Shown here one piece after another: positions 43,894-51,773 of a DNA stretch of 64,000 nt. The stretch spans positions 310,001 to 374,000 of the forward strand of contig NZ_JAGEKP010000003.1 of the NCBI RefSeq assembly GCF_017565305.1, read 5' to 3'. Position numbers and translations under genes: made by a program. The stretch is from Leifsonia sp. TF02-11 (GTDB lineage: Bacteria > Actinomycetota > Actinomycetes > Actinomycetales > Microbacteriaceae). The notes under the pieces were generated by a model. That model had not been told where the DNA came from. It did not search any database and saw only the letters and a program-made list of their open reading frames with translations. The first letter of the stretch is position 1, and the number at the start of each line of letters is the position of its first letter.

Positions 43894-44342
43894 TGGCACG
43901 GACGTTCCCGCTCGCCGGACTGCTGCGGCTGCGGCAGATCGAGAAGGACCACGCCGCGAGCGACCTCGCCGCGGCGAATGCGCTGCGCAGGGACGTGCAG
44001 GACAGGCAGGTGCGCGCGATCGCTGCGCTGCACGCGGTGCCGGCGGAAGCGTCGGACGCGAGCACGATGTTCGCGCTGGCCGCGGCCCGCGCCTCCAGCC
44101 GCAGCATGCTCGCCGACCTGGCGGCGTACGCCGAGCGTGCGGAGGCGGAGGCCGCTGACGCGCAGCAGGCGTTCACCGAGGCCAAGAAGCGCGCGGTCGG
44201 GCTGGAGAAGCTCGAGGCCCGGCATCACGCGGAGGTCGTCGCCGGCGACCTCGGAGCGGAACAGGCGGCGATCGACGAGATCGCGACCGGCGCGTGGCTG
44301 CGAGGGCGGTCCGGCCAGGACGAAGGAAGGCACGAGGCATGA
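43893..44342 (+). CDS. fliJ: flagellar export protein FliJ-like coiled coil
   Basis: A 149-residue, almost wholly helical protein (FPLAGLLRLRQIEKDHAASDLAAANALRRD...), right after fliI. FliJ is the central stalk of the export ATPase. Sequence identity in this family is always low, so the call rests on position, length and coiled-coil pattern. Confidence 0.8.
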   Translation: MARTFPLAGLLRLRQIEKDHAASDLAAANALRRDVQDRQVRAIAALHAVPAEASDASTMFALAAARASSRSMLADLAAYAERAEAEAADAQQAFTEAKKRAVGLEKLEARHHAEVVAGDLGAEQAAIDEIATGAWLRGRSGQDEGRHEA

Positions 44343-45112
44343 CGGTCACCGATGCGATCGGTCGGATCTCCCAGATCCAGGCGACGATCGCGCAACTCGA
44401 CACGATCACCACGGGATCGACCACCTCGTCGGCATCCTCGACGACGAACGCGTCGTCGACGAGCTTCGCCGACGCTCTCGCAAGCGCCCTCGGAACCTCC
44501 GGGGTCGGCGGCGCGACCGGATCGGCGGGAGGCGTGACCGGGGCGGACGTCGTCGCCGACGCCAAGAAGTACCTGGGTGTGCCGTACGTCTTCGGCGGCA
44601 CGAGCTCGTCGGGCATCGACTGCTCCGGGCTGGTGCAGCGCGTCTACAAGGACCTCGGGATCGACCTCCCGCGTCTGGTCTCCGGTCAGGCGAAGATGGG
44701 GACGGAGGTGCCGTCGCTCGCCCAGGCGCAGCCCGGCGACCTCATCGTCACCAACGGCGGGGAGCACATCGTGATCTACGCCGGCAACGGCAAAGTCATC
44801 CACGCCCCGAGCGAGGGCCGCAACGTCAGCCTCGTGAACAACTGGATGGACGACTCGGACATCGTGACCATCCGGCGCATCGTGCCGCAGGCGGCGACGG
44901 CTTCGGCCTCGGCGGGAGGCGCCTCGGCGTTCGCGTCGGCGCTGGCGAGCCTGTCGGGGTCGGCGGGCGCCTCGGGGATCTCGGGTCTCTCCGAGATCTC
45001 GGGTCTCTCCGGCCTGGCCGGGCTGTCGGGTGCAGGCTCGTCGGGCTCGACGACGCAGGCCGACCTGCTGCGCTCGCTCCTCTCCTCCGTGATGAAGGGA
45101 GGCTCGCTGTGA
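44339..45112 (+). CDS. NlpC/P60 cysteine peptidase in the flagellar operon
   Basis: A 257-residue protein with an NlpC/P60 domain at about 68-190: catalytic C95 in IDCSGLVQ, H143 in GEHIVIYAG and a third polar residue H155. The family cuts the peptide part of peptidoglycan. There is no signal peptide or membrane helix; the N-terminal 65 residues are Ser/Thr-rich. The C-terminal tail repeats ISGLSE/ISGLSG. Placed between fliJ and fliK with ATGA/GTGA overlaps, it is likely to open the wall for the rod, in place of FlgJ, and may leave through the flagellar exporter. Confidence 0.88.
   Translation: MTVTDAIGRISQIQATIAQLDTITTGSTTSSASSTTNASSTSFADALASALGTSGVGGATGSAGGVTGADVVADAKKYLGVPYVFGGTSSSGIDCSGLVQRVYKDLGIDLPRLVSGQAKMGTEVPSLAQAQPGDLIVTNGGEHIVIYAGNGKVIHAPSEGRNVSLVNNWMDDSDIVTIRRIVPQAATASASAGGASAFASALASLSGSAGASGISGLSEISGLSGLAGLSGAGSSGSTTQADLLRSLLSSVMKGGSL
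44977..45011 (+). repeat. two tandem 18-bp-period copies in the NlpC/P60 tail
   Basis: GATCTCGGGTCTCTCCG occurs at 44977-44993 and 44995-45011. It encodes the repeated ISGLS(E/G) units of the low-complexity tail, a likely slippage product. Confidence 0.7.
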
Positions 45113-46629
45113 CGCCAGGGACGGTGGCGGCGCCCACCTCGCCGCCGAACACCGCGCCAGGGGGAGGCACGCGGGCGAACCGCACCGCCGGAGCGGACGC
45201 GTTCGGAGCGTTCCTCGCAGGGGCGGCGGATGCCCACGCCGCGGCACCCGGTCGACGCGAGACGTCGACGCCCTCACCCACGGCGCCGGCGCATCCCGAT
45301 CAGCACGGACACACTGCCGGTCGCAAGGCGGCACCCGCGGTGGCGGAGACCTCGGAGAAGCCGACCGACTCCACCGGCGGCACGCCGACCGGGGCGCCGA
45401 CCCAGCCTGCGCCGCCCGCCGACGGCACCACGCCGACGCCGGTGGATGCTCTCGCGGCGCTCCTCGCGACCCCCGGTGTCGTGGCGGCGGCGCCGGTGGA
45501 TCCCTCGGCCATGCCGGTGACACCGGGCGCTGCGGCAACCGCCGATGCCACGGCTACGGGCGCTGCTGTGCCGGTCGCTCAGACCGCAAGCGTGTCGGCG
45601 ACGCCCTCGAGCACCGCCGCTGCCGGTGAGCTGCTGTCGACGGCGGTTCCCGCTCCGACGACGTCCGCGGTGCCGACACCGCCGACGGCTCCCGCCGTCG
45701 CCGCGGAGGCGCACGCCGGCGGTCTTCCCGCGGCTGCGGCCCTCCCTGCGGCCGCGGTGTCGGCGCCAGCGCAGACACCGCCCGCTGCTGCGCCATCCTC
45801 TCCGGTTCCCAGCGCGCCGGCCGCGACCGATCCGTCGGCAGCGCCCTCGAGCTCGTCGACGACTGCCGCGGCCTCCGCGACGGTGCCCGAAGCCCTCCCG
45901 CTCGCCCCGGCCCCGCGCACTGCTCGCGCCGCCCAGCAGGAGGCTCCCGTCACGGCGGCGTCCCCCACGCAGACCGGGGCGGTCGAGCAGACAGCGACCT
46001 CCCGGCCGGTCGTAGCCGTCGGCCCGGCCCTCGAGCTGCAGAACAGGCCGGGAGCGGCGACGGACGCGCTTCCCTCGGTGGTTGCTGCCGCACCGGTGGC
46101 GGGCGCCCCCGCCACCTCCGCCACGTCTGCGATCGCCGCAACGGCCGCGCCGTCGTCTCCGCAACCGCAGACGCTCGGTGCCCAGCTCGCCCGCCCGGTG
46201 TTCACCCTCGCAGCGGCGGGCCGCGGGGAGCACGTGATGACCGTGCACGTGACGCCGGACAACCTCGGCCCCGTCACCGTCCGCGCCCACGTCGGCGTCG
46301 ACGGAGTGCGGGTCGAGCTGTTCGCCCCGACCGACGCCGGGCGCGACGCGCTGCGCGCGATCCTGCCCGACCTCCGCCGCGACCTCGGCAGCACCGGTCT
46401 CACCGGCACCCTGGACCTGTCGTCTCAGAACCAGCCGTCGCCGCAGCAGCAGGCCGCCGCCGACGGTCGGGCGTTCGGCCAGCAGGGCGAAGGCCGGGCG
46501 GCCGCGGACGGCCGGAACACTGGGGACGGCCGCTCGCCGTCCTCCCGTGCGGAGGCCGACCGCACCGCCGACCGCCTCCCGCTCCCCGCTCCCGACGGGG
46601 CCATCCACTCGATCGACCTCATCGTCTAA
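45109..46629 (+). CDS. fliK: flagellar hook-length control protein FliK
   Basis: A 506-residue protein. The first 360 residues are Ala/Pro/Thr-rich and disordered, as in FliK rulers. The C-terminal Flg_hook domain is visible as HVMTVHVTPDNLGPVTVRAHV and VELFAPTDAGRDALRAILPDLRRDL. The GTG overlaps the stop of the hydrolase gene. Confidence 0.88.
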   Translation: MTPGTVAAPTSPPNTAPGGGTRANRTAGADAFGAFLAGAADAHAAAPGRRETSTPSPTAPAHPDQHGHTAGRKAAPAVAETSEKPTDSTGGTPTGAPTQPAPPADGTTPTPVDALAALLATPGVVAAAPVDPSAMPVTPGAAATADATATGAAVPVAQTASVSATPSSTAAAGELLSTAVPAPTTSAVPTPPTAPAVAAEAHAGGLPAAAALPAAAVSAPAQTPPAAAPSSPVPSAPAATDPSAAPSSSSTTAAASATVPEALPLAPAPRTARAAQQEAPVTAASPTQTGAVEQTATSRPVVAVGPALELQNRPGAATDALPSVVAAAPVAGAPATSATSAIAATAAPSSPQPQTLGAQLARPVFTLAAAGRGEHVMTVHVTPDNLGPVTVRAHVGVDGVRVELFAPTDAGRDALRAILPDLRRDLGSTGLTGTLDLSSQNQPSPQQQAAADGRAFGQQGEGRAAADGRNTGDGRSPSSRAEADRTADRLPLPAPDGAIHSIDLIV

Positions 46630-46648
46630 GACACCGAAAGGAGCCCCC

Positions 46649-47080
46649 GTGGCCGTCGACCCCGTCACCGGAACCGACACCGCCTACACCGGCGGCATCT
46701 ACACCACCGCGCCGACGCGCACGCCCAAGCAGTCGCTCGACAGCGAGGCGTTCATGCAACTGCTCGTGACGCAGCTGCGCAACCAGGACCCGAGCTCGCC
46801 CATGGACACCAACCAGATGATCTCGCAGACGACGCAGCTGGCGATGATGGAGAAGCTCACCAGCATGGACTCGATCAACCAGGAGAGCTTCGCGCTGCAG
46901 ATGCGCACCTCCGCCACGGCGCTGATCGGCCACACCGTCAGCTACCTCGACAAGAACGGCGACACGAAGACCGGCACGGCGTCGTCCGTCTCGTTCGCCG
47001 GCTCCGTGCCGGTCGTCACCGTCGGCGACAAGCAGATCAACCTCGACTCCATCCTCGGCGTGGTCACTCCGACCGCCTGA
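46649..47080 (+). CDS. flgD: flagellar hook assembly (cap) protein FlgD
   Basis: A 143-residue protein with the FlgD signature DSEAFMQLLVTQLRNQDPSSPMDTNQMISQTTQLAMMEKL. It is a short form lacking the C-terminal Tudor/FnIII domains of E. coli FlgD, as in many Gram-positive bacteria. AAAGGAG precedes the GTG. Confidence 0.92.
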   Translation: MAVDPVTGTDTAYTGGIYTTAPTRTPKQSLDSEAFMQLLVTQLRNQDPSSPMDTNQMISQTTQLAMMEKLTSMDSINQESFALQMRTSATALIGHTVSYLDKNGDTKTGTASSVSFAGSVPVVTVGDKQINLDSILGVVTPTA

Positions 47081-47115
47081 CTCGCCGGCCGTTACTTCGA
47101 CAGAAAGGCAGCATC

Positions 47116-48291
47116 ATGCTCCGCTCCCTCTACTCCGGAATCTCCGGACTCCGCTCGCACCAGACCATGCTCGACGTCACCGGCAACAACATCGCCAACG
47201 TCAACACCACCGCCTTCAAGGGCTCCGCGGTGCAGTTCCAGGACACGCTCTCGCAGCTGGTCCAGGGTGCCACCGGGCCGGGCGCCCAGGCCGGAGGCAC
47301 CAACCCGGCGCAGATCGGCCTCGGCGTGCTGGTGGCCGGCATCTCCACCAACTTCACCCAGGGCGCCGCTCAGGCGACCGGCCGCCCCACCGACATGATG
47401 ATCAACGGCGACGGCTTCTTCGTCACCAAGGTCGGCGGCGAGACGGTCTACACCCGCGCCGGCTCGTTCGACCCCGACGCCCTCGGCCGCCTGGTCGGCC
47501 CGGGCGGAGCGATCCTGCAGGGCTGGAACGCGGTCAACGGCGTGATCCAGCAGGGCGGCGCGCTCGGCAACGTGACCATCCCGCTCAACGCGGTCACCCC
47601 GGCGACGGCGACGACGGCCGGCACGATCAACGGCAACCTGCCCTCCGACGCGGTGCTCGGCGACCAGCTGGTGCGCGACGTCGACGTCTACAACGGCACC
47701 GGAGCCTCCCGCAAGCTCACGCTGACCTTCACCAAGACGGCGGCGGGCTGGGACGTCGCAGGTGCAGACGCGAACGGCGCGACCGCCACCGGCGCACTCA
47801 CGTTCGACGCGACAGGCAAGCTCACCGGCGGCGGCACCCTCGCGGTCGGCGGCATCACCGTCGACCTCTCGACCGTGACCGGCTACGCCGGGATCACGAC
47901 GGTCGCGTTCAAGAACCAGAACGGCAGCGCCTCCGGCACCCTGCAGTCGTTCTCGCTCTCGAAGGACGGCACGATCATCGGCCTGTTCTCGAACGGCGAC
48001 AAGCAGGCGGTCGGCCGCATCGCCCTCGCCACGTTCGTCAACCCGGGCGGCCTCGAGAAGGCCGGCGGTTCGACCTACCGCGCAACGGTGAACTCCGGCG
48101 CAGCCGAGCTGGGCGGACCGGGCGAGGCCGGCCTCGGCACCCTGCAGAGCGGCTCGCTCGAGATGTCGAACGTCGACCTCTCGCAGGAGTTCACCAACCT
48201 GATCGTCGCCCAGCGCGGCTTCCAGGCCAACGCGCGCATCATCACCACCTCCGACGAGGTCCTCCAGGAGCTCACGAACCTCAAGCGCTGA
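47116..48291 (+). CDS. flgE: flagellar hook protein FlgE
   Basis: A 391-residue hook protein: RSLYSGISGLRSHQTMLDVTGNNIANVNTTAFK at the start and MSNVDLSQEFTNLIVAQRGFQANARIITTSDEVLQELTNLKR at the end. The middle is typical hook domain (INGDGFFVTKVGGETVYTRAGSF). Last gene of the flgB operon, followed by a strong terminator. Confidence 0.95.
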   Translation: MLRSLYSGISGLRSHQTMLDVTGNNIANVNTTAFKGSAVQFQDTLSQLVQGATGPGAQAGGTNPAQIGLGVLVAGISTNFTQGAAQATGRPTDMMINGDGFFVTKVGGETVYTRAGSFDPDALGRLVGPGGAILQGWNAVNGVIQQGGALGNVTIPLNAVTPATATTAGTINGNLPSDAVLGDQLVRDVDVYNGTGASRKLTLTFTKTAAGWDVAGADANGATATGALTFDATGKLTGGGTLAVGGITVDLSTVTGYAGITTVAFKNQNGSASGTLQSFSLSKDGTIIGLFSNGDKQAVGRIALATFVNPGGLEKAGGSTYRATVNSGAAELGGPGEAGLGTLQSGSLEMSNVDLSQEFTNLIVAQRGFQANARIITTSDEVLQELTNLKR

Positions 48292-48304
48292 CGCGCGCAA
48301 CCGT

Positions 48305-48331
48305 CGAGAGGGCGGATTGTCCGCCCTCTCG
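48305..48331 (+). terminator. terminator after flgE
   Basis: CGAGAGGGCGGA-TTG-TCCGCCCTCTCG, a perfect 12-bp stem with a 3-nt loop, 13 bases after the flgE stop. Confidence 0.85.
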
Positions 48332-48377
48332 GTGGTTCTCGCCGCAGTTTGCGCCGCCCCGGCGCGGCCGGCCCACG

Positions 48378-48392
48378 TAGGCTCTGTGCGTG
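48378..48392 (+). promoter_or_regulatory. leaderless-type promoter, TAGGCT 6 nt before GTG
   Basis: TAGGCT at 48378-48383 precedes the GTG of the FetB-like permease gene by six bases. It resembles the housekeeping class, not the flagellar sigma28 class. Confidence 0.55.
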
Positions 48393-49139
48393 CCGATCGT
48401 TCAAGAGCTCGCGCCCACCCTGCTCGGGGTCGCTCTCCTCGCGCTGCTCGCGACGGCCGTGCTCGGCGTCTACCGTGTGCCGCACCGATGGGCGCCGCTG
48501 CTCGCCATCCTGCGCGGAGCCGCCCAGCTCGCGGTGATCAGCGTCGTGCTGTCCGGGGTCATCACGAGCCCGGTGTGGGTGGCGCTCGCGCTCCTGGTCA
48601 TGTTCGGTGTCGCAGCGGCCACGGCGACCCACCGCATCGGCTGGTCGCTGGACCACGGGACCATGATGGCCGTCGGGATGGCGACCGGCGTGATCGTGAC
48701 GTTCGCCATCGTCTTCACGACGGGGGCGATCGACTTCACCGCCCGCTACGCGCTCGCCATCGGCGGCATCGTGATCGGCAACTCGATGAGCATCGCGACG
48801 CTCGCCGGCCGCCGGTTCGTGGAGGCGGTTGACGACCACTGGGACGAGGTGGAGGGCTGGCTGGCGCTGGGCGCCACCCCGCGGCAGTCCACGCTGGAGC
48901 GCACCCGCGGAGCGGTCTACTCCGCGCTCATCCCGTCGGTCGACCAGACGAAGACCACCGGACTGGTCACTCTGCCCGGCGCGTTCGTCGGCGCCATCTT
49001 CGGCGGGGTCTCGCCGCTGGAGGCCGGCCGTTTCCAGGTCGTCGTGCTCGCGGCGATCATGTGCGCCGGCTCGATCACCGCCGTCATCGTCGCGACCTGG
49101 CTGGCCCCGGTGCGCGTGCGGCCGGCGCGGTTGAAGTGA
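48390..49139 (+). CDS. UPF0014/FetB-like ABC permease
   Basis: A 249-residue protein with six to seven helices and the family pattern YRVPHRWAPLLAILRGAAQLAVISVVL, GNSMSIATLAGRRF and SALIPSVDQTKTTGLVTLPGAFVGAIFGG. E. coli FetB exports iron with the ATPase FetA. No FetA-like gene is adjacent. It is not flagellar and seems to have been inserted between flgE and the mot genes. Confidence 0.85.
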   Translation: MPIVQELAPTLLGVALLALLATAVLGVYRVPHRWAPLLAILRGAAQLAVISVVLSGVITSPVWVALALLVMFGVAAATATHRIGWSLDHGTMMAVGMATGVIVTFAIVFTTGAIDFTARYALAIGGIVIGNSMSIATLAGRRFVEAVDDHWDEVEGWLALGATPRQSTLERTRGAVYSALIPSVDQTKTTGLVTLPGAFVGAIFGGVSPLEAGRFQVVVLAAIMCAGSITAVIVATWLAPVRVRPARLK

Positions 49140-49148
49140 GGGCGGGGG

Positions 49149-49409
49149 TCACCCTTCGTAGTGGTAGCGGCATTGAGCGATGAGGACGGCTTCGTCGTCG
49201 AGTCGATAGATGAGCCGGTGCTCATCGGTGATCCGACGCGACCAGAACCCTTGGAACCCGTGCTTGAGGGCCTCAGGCTTGCCGATCCCCTCGTTCCCGT
49301 TCCGCTCGATGTCCTTCAGCAGCAGGTTGATCCTCTTCAGGATTCGCCGGTCCTGACCCTGCCAGTACACGTAGTCCTCCCACGCGTTGTTATCCCAGAT
49401 CAGCCTCAT
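49149..49409 (-). CDS. yoeB: YoeB-family toxin (mRNA endoribonuclease)
   Basis: An 86-residue toxin: LIWDNNAWEDYVYWQGQDR, KRINLLLKDIERN, GKPEALKHGFQGFWSRRITDEHRLIYRL and the C-terminal CRYHYEG, all family hallmarks including the catalytic E, R and H residues. It cuts mRNA at the ribosome. The ATG overlaps the antitoxin stop (ATGA). Confidence 0.95.
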   Translation of the reverse strand: MRLIWDNNAWEDYVYWQGQDRRILKRINLLLKDIERNGNEGIGKPEALKHGFQGFWSRRITDEHRLIYRLDDEAVLIAQCRYHYEG

Positions 49410-49657
49410 TCGGCGAGATCGTGCTCGGATCCGCCGCCGGAGTGGAGGCGCTCGATCGATTCGATCAGGCGACGGGCATTGGCGGGACTCCGCAGCAGAT
49501 ATGCGGTCTCACGGAGAGACTCATAGTCTTCAAGCGCCACAATGACGACCGGTTCACGACCCGCGCGAGTGATGACGACCTCCTCGCGGTCATCGAGCAC
49601 AGCGTCGAGGGTCGCGGCGTAGTGCGCTCGCGACTCCGAGTAGCTCATCGTTTTCAT
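49406..49657 (-). CDS. yefM: YefM-family antitoxin
   Basis: An 83-residue protein: Phd/YefM fold start (MSYSESRAHYAATLDAVLDDREEVVITRAGREPVVIVALEDYESL) and a toxin-binding tail (ARRLIESIERLHSG). The ATG at 49657 follows GGAGG by five bases. It binds and silences YoeB and represses its own operon. Confidence 0.93.
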   Translation of the reverse strand: MKTMSYSESRAHYAATLDAVLDDREEVVITRAGREPVVIVALEDYESLRETAYLLRSPANARRLIESIERLHSGGGSEHDLAE

Positions 49658-49672
49658 CTCGCCCTCCAATGA

Positions 49673-49690
49673 CGTACAAGAAATTGTACG
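49673..49690 (-). promoter_or_regulatory. YefM operator-like dyad
   Basis: CGTACAA-GAAA-TTGTACG, 7-bp perfect arms, 15 bases before yefM. YefM-YoeB operators contain TGTACA cores, and the arms here carry GTACAA/TTGTAC. Confidence 0.65.
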
Positions 49691-49708
49691 CGACTGGCGA
49701 GGTCGATG

Positions 49709-50536
49709 TCACCCCGCAGCCGACCCCGCCGCAGCCGGCGCCGTCGTGCCCTGCAGGGCCTGGGGAATGAGGGCGCGGATGCGTTCCGGCTGGTTCGACA
49801 GCACCACCACGTCGACGCGGCGGTTGAGGGCGAGGTCCTGGTCGGTGCTGCCGGTCGCGTTCGCCAGTGGGCGCGCCGACCCGTACGAGACGGCGGCGAT
49901 GCGCTCGGCCGGGAAGCCGTCGGACTCGACCAGGCGACGCAGCACGCTCGTCGCGCGGCCCGCCGACAGCTCCCAGTTCGTCGGGTAGGGCGCGCCCGGC
50001 TGGCGGAAGTCCGCGTGGCCCTCGATCGACACCTGGTACTGCTCGGGAGCCAGCACGGGGCCGATGTCGTCGAGCACCTTCATGGCCGTCGCGCTGAGGT
50101 CGGCCTTGTTCGACTCGAAGAAGGTCGAGCTGCCGACGAGGCCGATCGTGAGGCCGCGCGCGTCGATCTTCATCTGCACCGCGTTCTGCAGCCCGTCGCG
50201 GGTCAGGCTCGCCTGGATGCGGTCCTTCAGCTTCTCCAGGTTCTGCGCCTCCTGCTGGGCCAGCGCGAAGTCGGTCGTGGTGCCGTTGTCCTTGACGTGC
50301 GAGGGCGGCACCACCACGCCGGTCGCGGCGTCGACCTTCTCGGTCTTCACCTGGCCGAAGCCGGTCGCGAGCGAGTTCTTGAGCTGCTCGAACTTCTTGG
50401 CGTCGACCGTCGACATCGCGAAGAGCACGATGAACATGCACATGAGCACGGTGACCATGTCCATGTAGGAGGCCATCCAGCGCTCTTCGTTCTCGTGCTC
50501 CTCCTCCGGCTCGTGCTTGCGTCGACGGGCGGCCAC
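49709..50536 (-). CDS. motB: flagellar stator protein MotB
   Basis: A 275-residue proton-channel subunit: N-terminal positive charges, one membrane helix with the essential aspartate D26 in ASYMDMVTVLMCMFIVLFAM, and a C-terminal OmpA-like peptidoglycan anchor (VSIEGHADFRQ, TNWELSAGRATSVLRRL). The GTG starts one base after the motA stop. A longer upstream reading is only motA sequence in another frame. Confidence 0.95.
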   Translation of the reverse strand: MAARRRKHEPEEEHENEERWMASYMDMVTVLMCMFIVLFAMSTVDAKKFEQLKNSLATGFGQVKTEKVDAATGVVVPPSHVKDNGTTTDFALAQQEAQNLEKLKDRIQASLTRDGLQNAVQMKIDARGLTIGLVGSSTFFESNKADLSATAMKVLDDIGPVLAPEQYQVSIEGHADFRQPGAPYPTNWELSAGRATSVLRRLVESDGFPAERIAAVSYGSARPLANATGSTDQDLALNRRVDVVVLSNQPERIRALIPQALQGTTAPAAAGSAAG

Positions 50537-50537
50537 G

Positions 50538-51344
50538 TCAGGCTGCTTCCTTCTCCGGGGTGGGCACGGCCTTCGGTCCCTTGGCCGGCTTGGCCGAGTC
50601 GCCGCCGGGAACCATCGCACGCAGGCGCTCGCCGAGGAGGCGCGGCTGGCTGCCCGCCTGGACCGCCAGCACGCCCTCCATCAGCAGGGTCATCCGGTCG
50701 ACGTCCAGGTCGGAGAGCCGGCGCAGGCGGTTGCCGAGGGGCAGCCACAGGAAGTTGGCGGAGAGCAGACCCCACAGGGTCGCGACGAACGCGCTCGCGA
50801 TCATCGGGCCGAGCTCGGCGGGCTTGGAGAGGTTCTCGAGCACGTGGGTGAGCGACACGACCGTGCCGATGATGCCGATGGTGGGGGCGTAGCCGCCGAG
50901 CGTGGAGAAGAACTTGGCGGCGACCCGGTCGGACTTCGAGCGCGTCGCGATCTCGTCCTCCAGCAGGATCCGCAGCTCGTCGCCGTCGGTTCCGTCGGCG
51001 ATGTTCTGCAGCGCGCGCTTGAGGAATGGGTCGTCGATGGAGTCGGCCTCCTGCTCCATGGCGAGGAGTCCGTTGGCGCGCGCCTTCTCGGCGAGCCCGA
51101 CGACCTGGTCGATGACCTTCTGCGGCGGCTCGACCTTGCCGCGGAAGGCGCGGGGGAGCGCCTTCATCGCGGTGAAGAAGTCCTTCAACGTGCCGGAGGC
51201 GATGCCGACGGAGATGGTCGCGCCGAACACCAGGATCATCGGCGCGGGAAGCACCAGCGACGTGAGGTGGGCGCCCTCGATCGTGACCATCGCCACGACG
51301 GAGGCGAAGGCAATCACGATCCCGATGATCGTTGCCGGATCCAT
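50538..51344 (-). CDS. motA: flagellar stator protein MotA
   Basis: A 268-residue protein with four helices (ATIIGIVIAFASVVAMV; APMILVFGATISVGIASG; GGYAPTIGIIGTVVSLTHVLENL; IASAFVATLWGLLSANFLWLPLG). The cytoplasmic loop carries the charged residues that push FliG. Forms the stator with MotB. Confidence 0.95.
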   Translation of the reverse strand: MDPATIIGIVIAFASVVAMVTIEGAHLTSLVLPAPMILVFGATISVGIASGTLKDFFTAMKALPRAFRGKVEPPQKVIDQVVGLAEKARANGLLAMEQEADSIDDPFLKRALQNIADGTDGDELRILLEDEIATRSKSDRVAAKFFSTLGGYAPTIGIIGTVVSLTHVLENLSKPAELGPMIASAFVATLWGLLSANFLWLPLGNRLRRLSDLDVDRMTLLMEGVLAVQAGSQPRLLGERLRAMVPGGDSAKPAKGPKAVPTPEKEAA

Positions 51345-51358
51345 GGTCTGACTCCTCG

Positions 51359-51637
51359 TTACTTCTTCCTGGCCCGCAACGGAACGGGGGCGGCCGCCTG
51401 GTCGGGAACAGGCGCGGGGACGGGTCGGGGGCCGGAGGCCGGGAGGTCGTGCGCGAGCGCGATCACCCTGGCCCGGTAGGCCGCGATCTTCTCGATGACC
51501 TCGGCCATCGACTCGGTGACGATGAACTTGGCGCCGTCCACCATCACGAGGGTCGTGTCAGGACTCGCGTGGATGCGCTCGATGAGGTCGGGGTTGACCG
51601 CAAACTGGCTGTCGTTCAATCGGGTGACGACGATCAT
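51359..51637 (-). CDS. flbD: FlbD-family flagellar protein
   Basis: A 92-residue protein: the first 60 residues (MIVVTRLNDSQFAVNPDLIERIHASPDTTLVMVDGAKFIVTES) are the FlbD family core; then a Pro/Ala-rich basic tail. This family is not the Caulobacter response regulator of the same name. An in-frame GTG at 51676, six bases after the sigma28 -10 box, could give a 105-residue leaderless form. Confidence 0.88.
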   Translation of the reverse strand: MIVVTRLNDSQFAVNPDLIERIHASPDTTLVMVDGAKFIVTESMAEVIEKIAAYRARVIALAHDLPASGPRPVPAPVPDQAAAPVPLRARKK

Positions 51638-51682
51638 GGCTGCGAATCCTGGTCTCGGCTCCGGGTGAGCCGTCACAGGGGC

Positions 51683-51711
51683 ACTATCGGCGCGTGCCGG
51701 TCGGTCGTTAG
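51683..51711 (-). promoter_or_regulatory. sigma28-type promoter of flbD-motA-motB
   Basis: On the minus strand CTAACG (51711-51706), 14 bases, GCCGATAGT (51691-51683). Confidence 0.8.
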
Positions 51712-51737
51712 GGGGACCGGGCAGCTTGCGGTCGTGC

Positions 51738-51766
51738 CTAACGGCGGGCGCGCCCCTGCCGATAGT
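51738..51766 (+). promoter_or_regulatory. sigma28-type promoter of fliM-fliN
   Basis: CTAACG, 14 bases, GCCGATAGT. The end of the -10 box is seven bases before the fliM GTG, so the mRNA probably starts on the start codon. Confidence 0.82.
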
Positions 51767-51773
51767 GCCTCTC

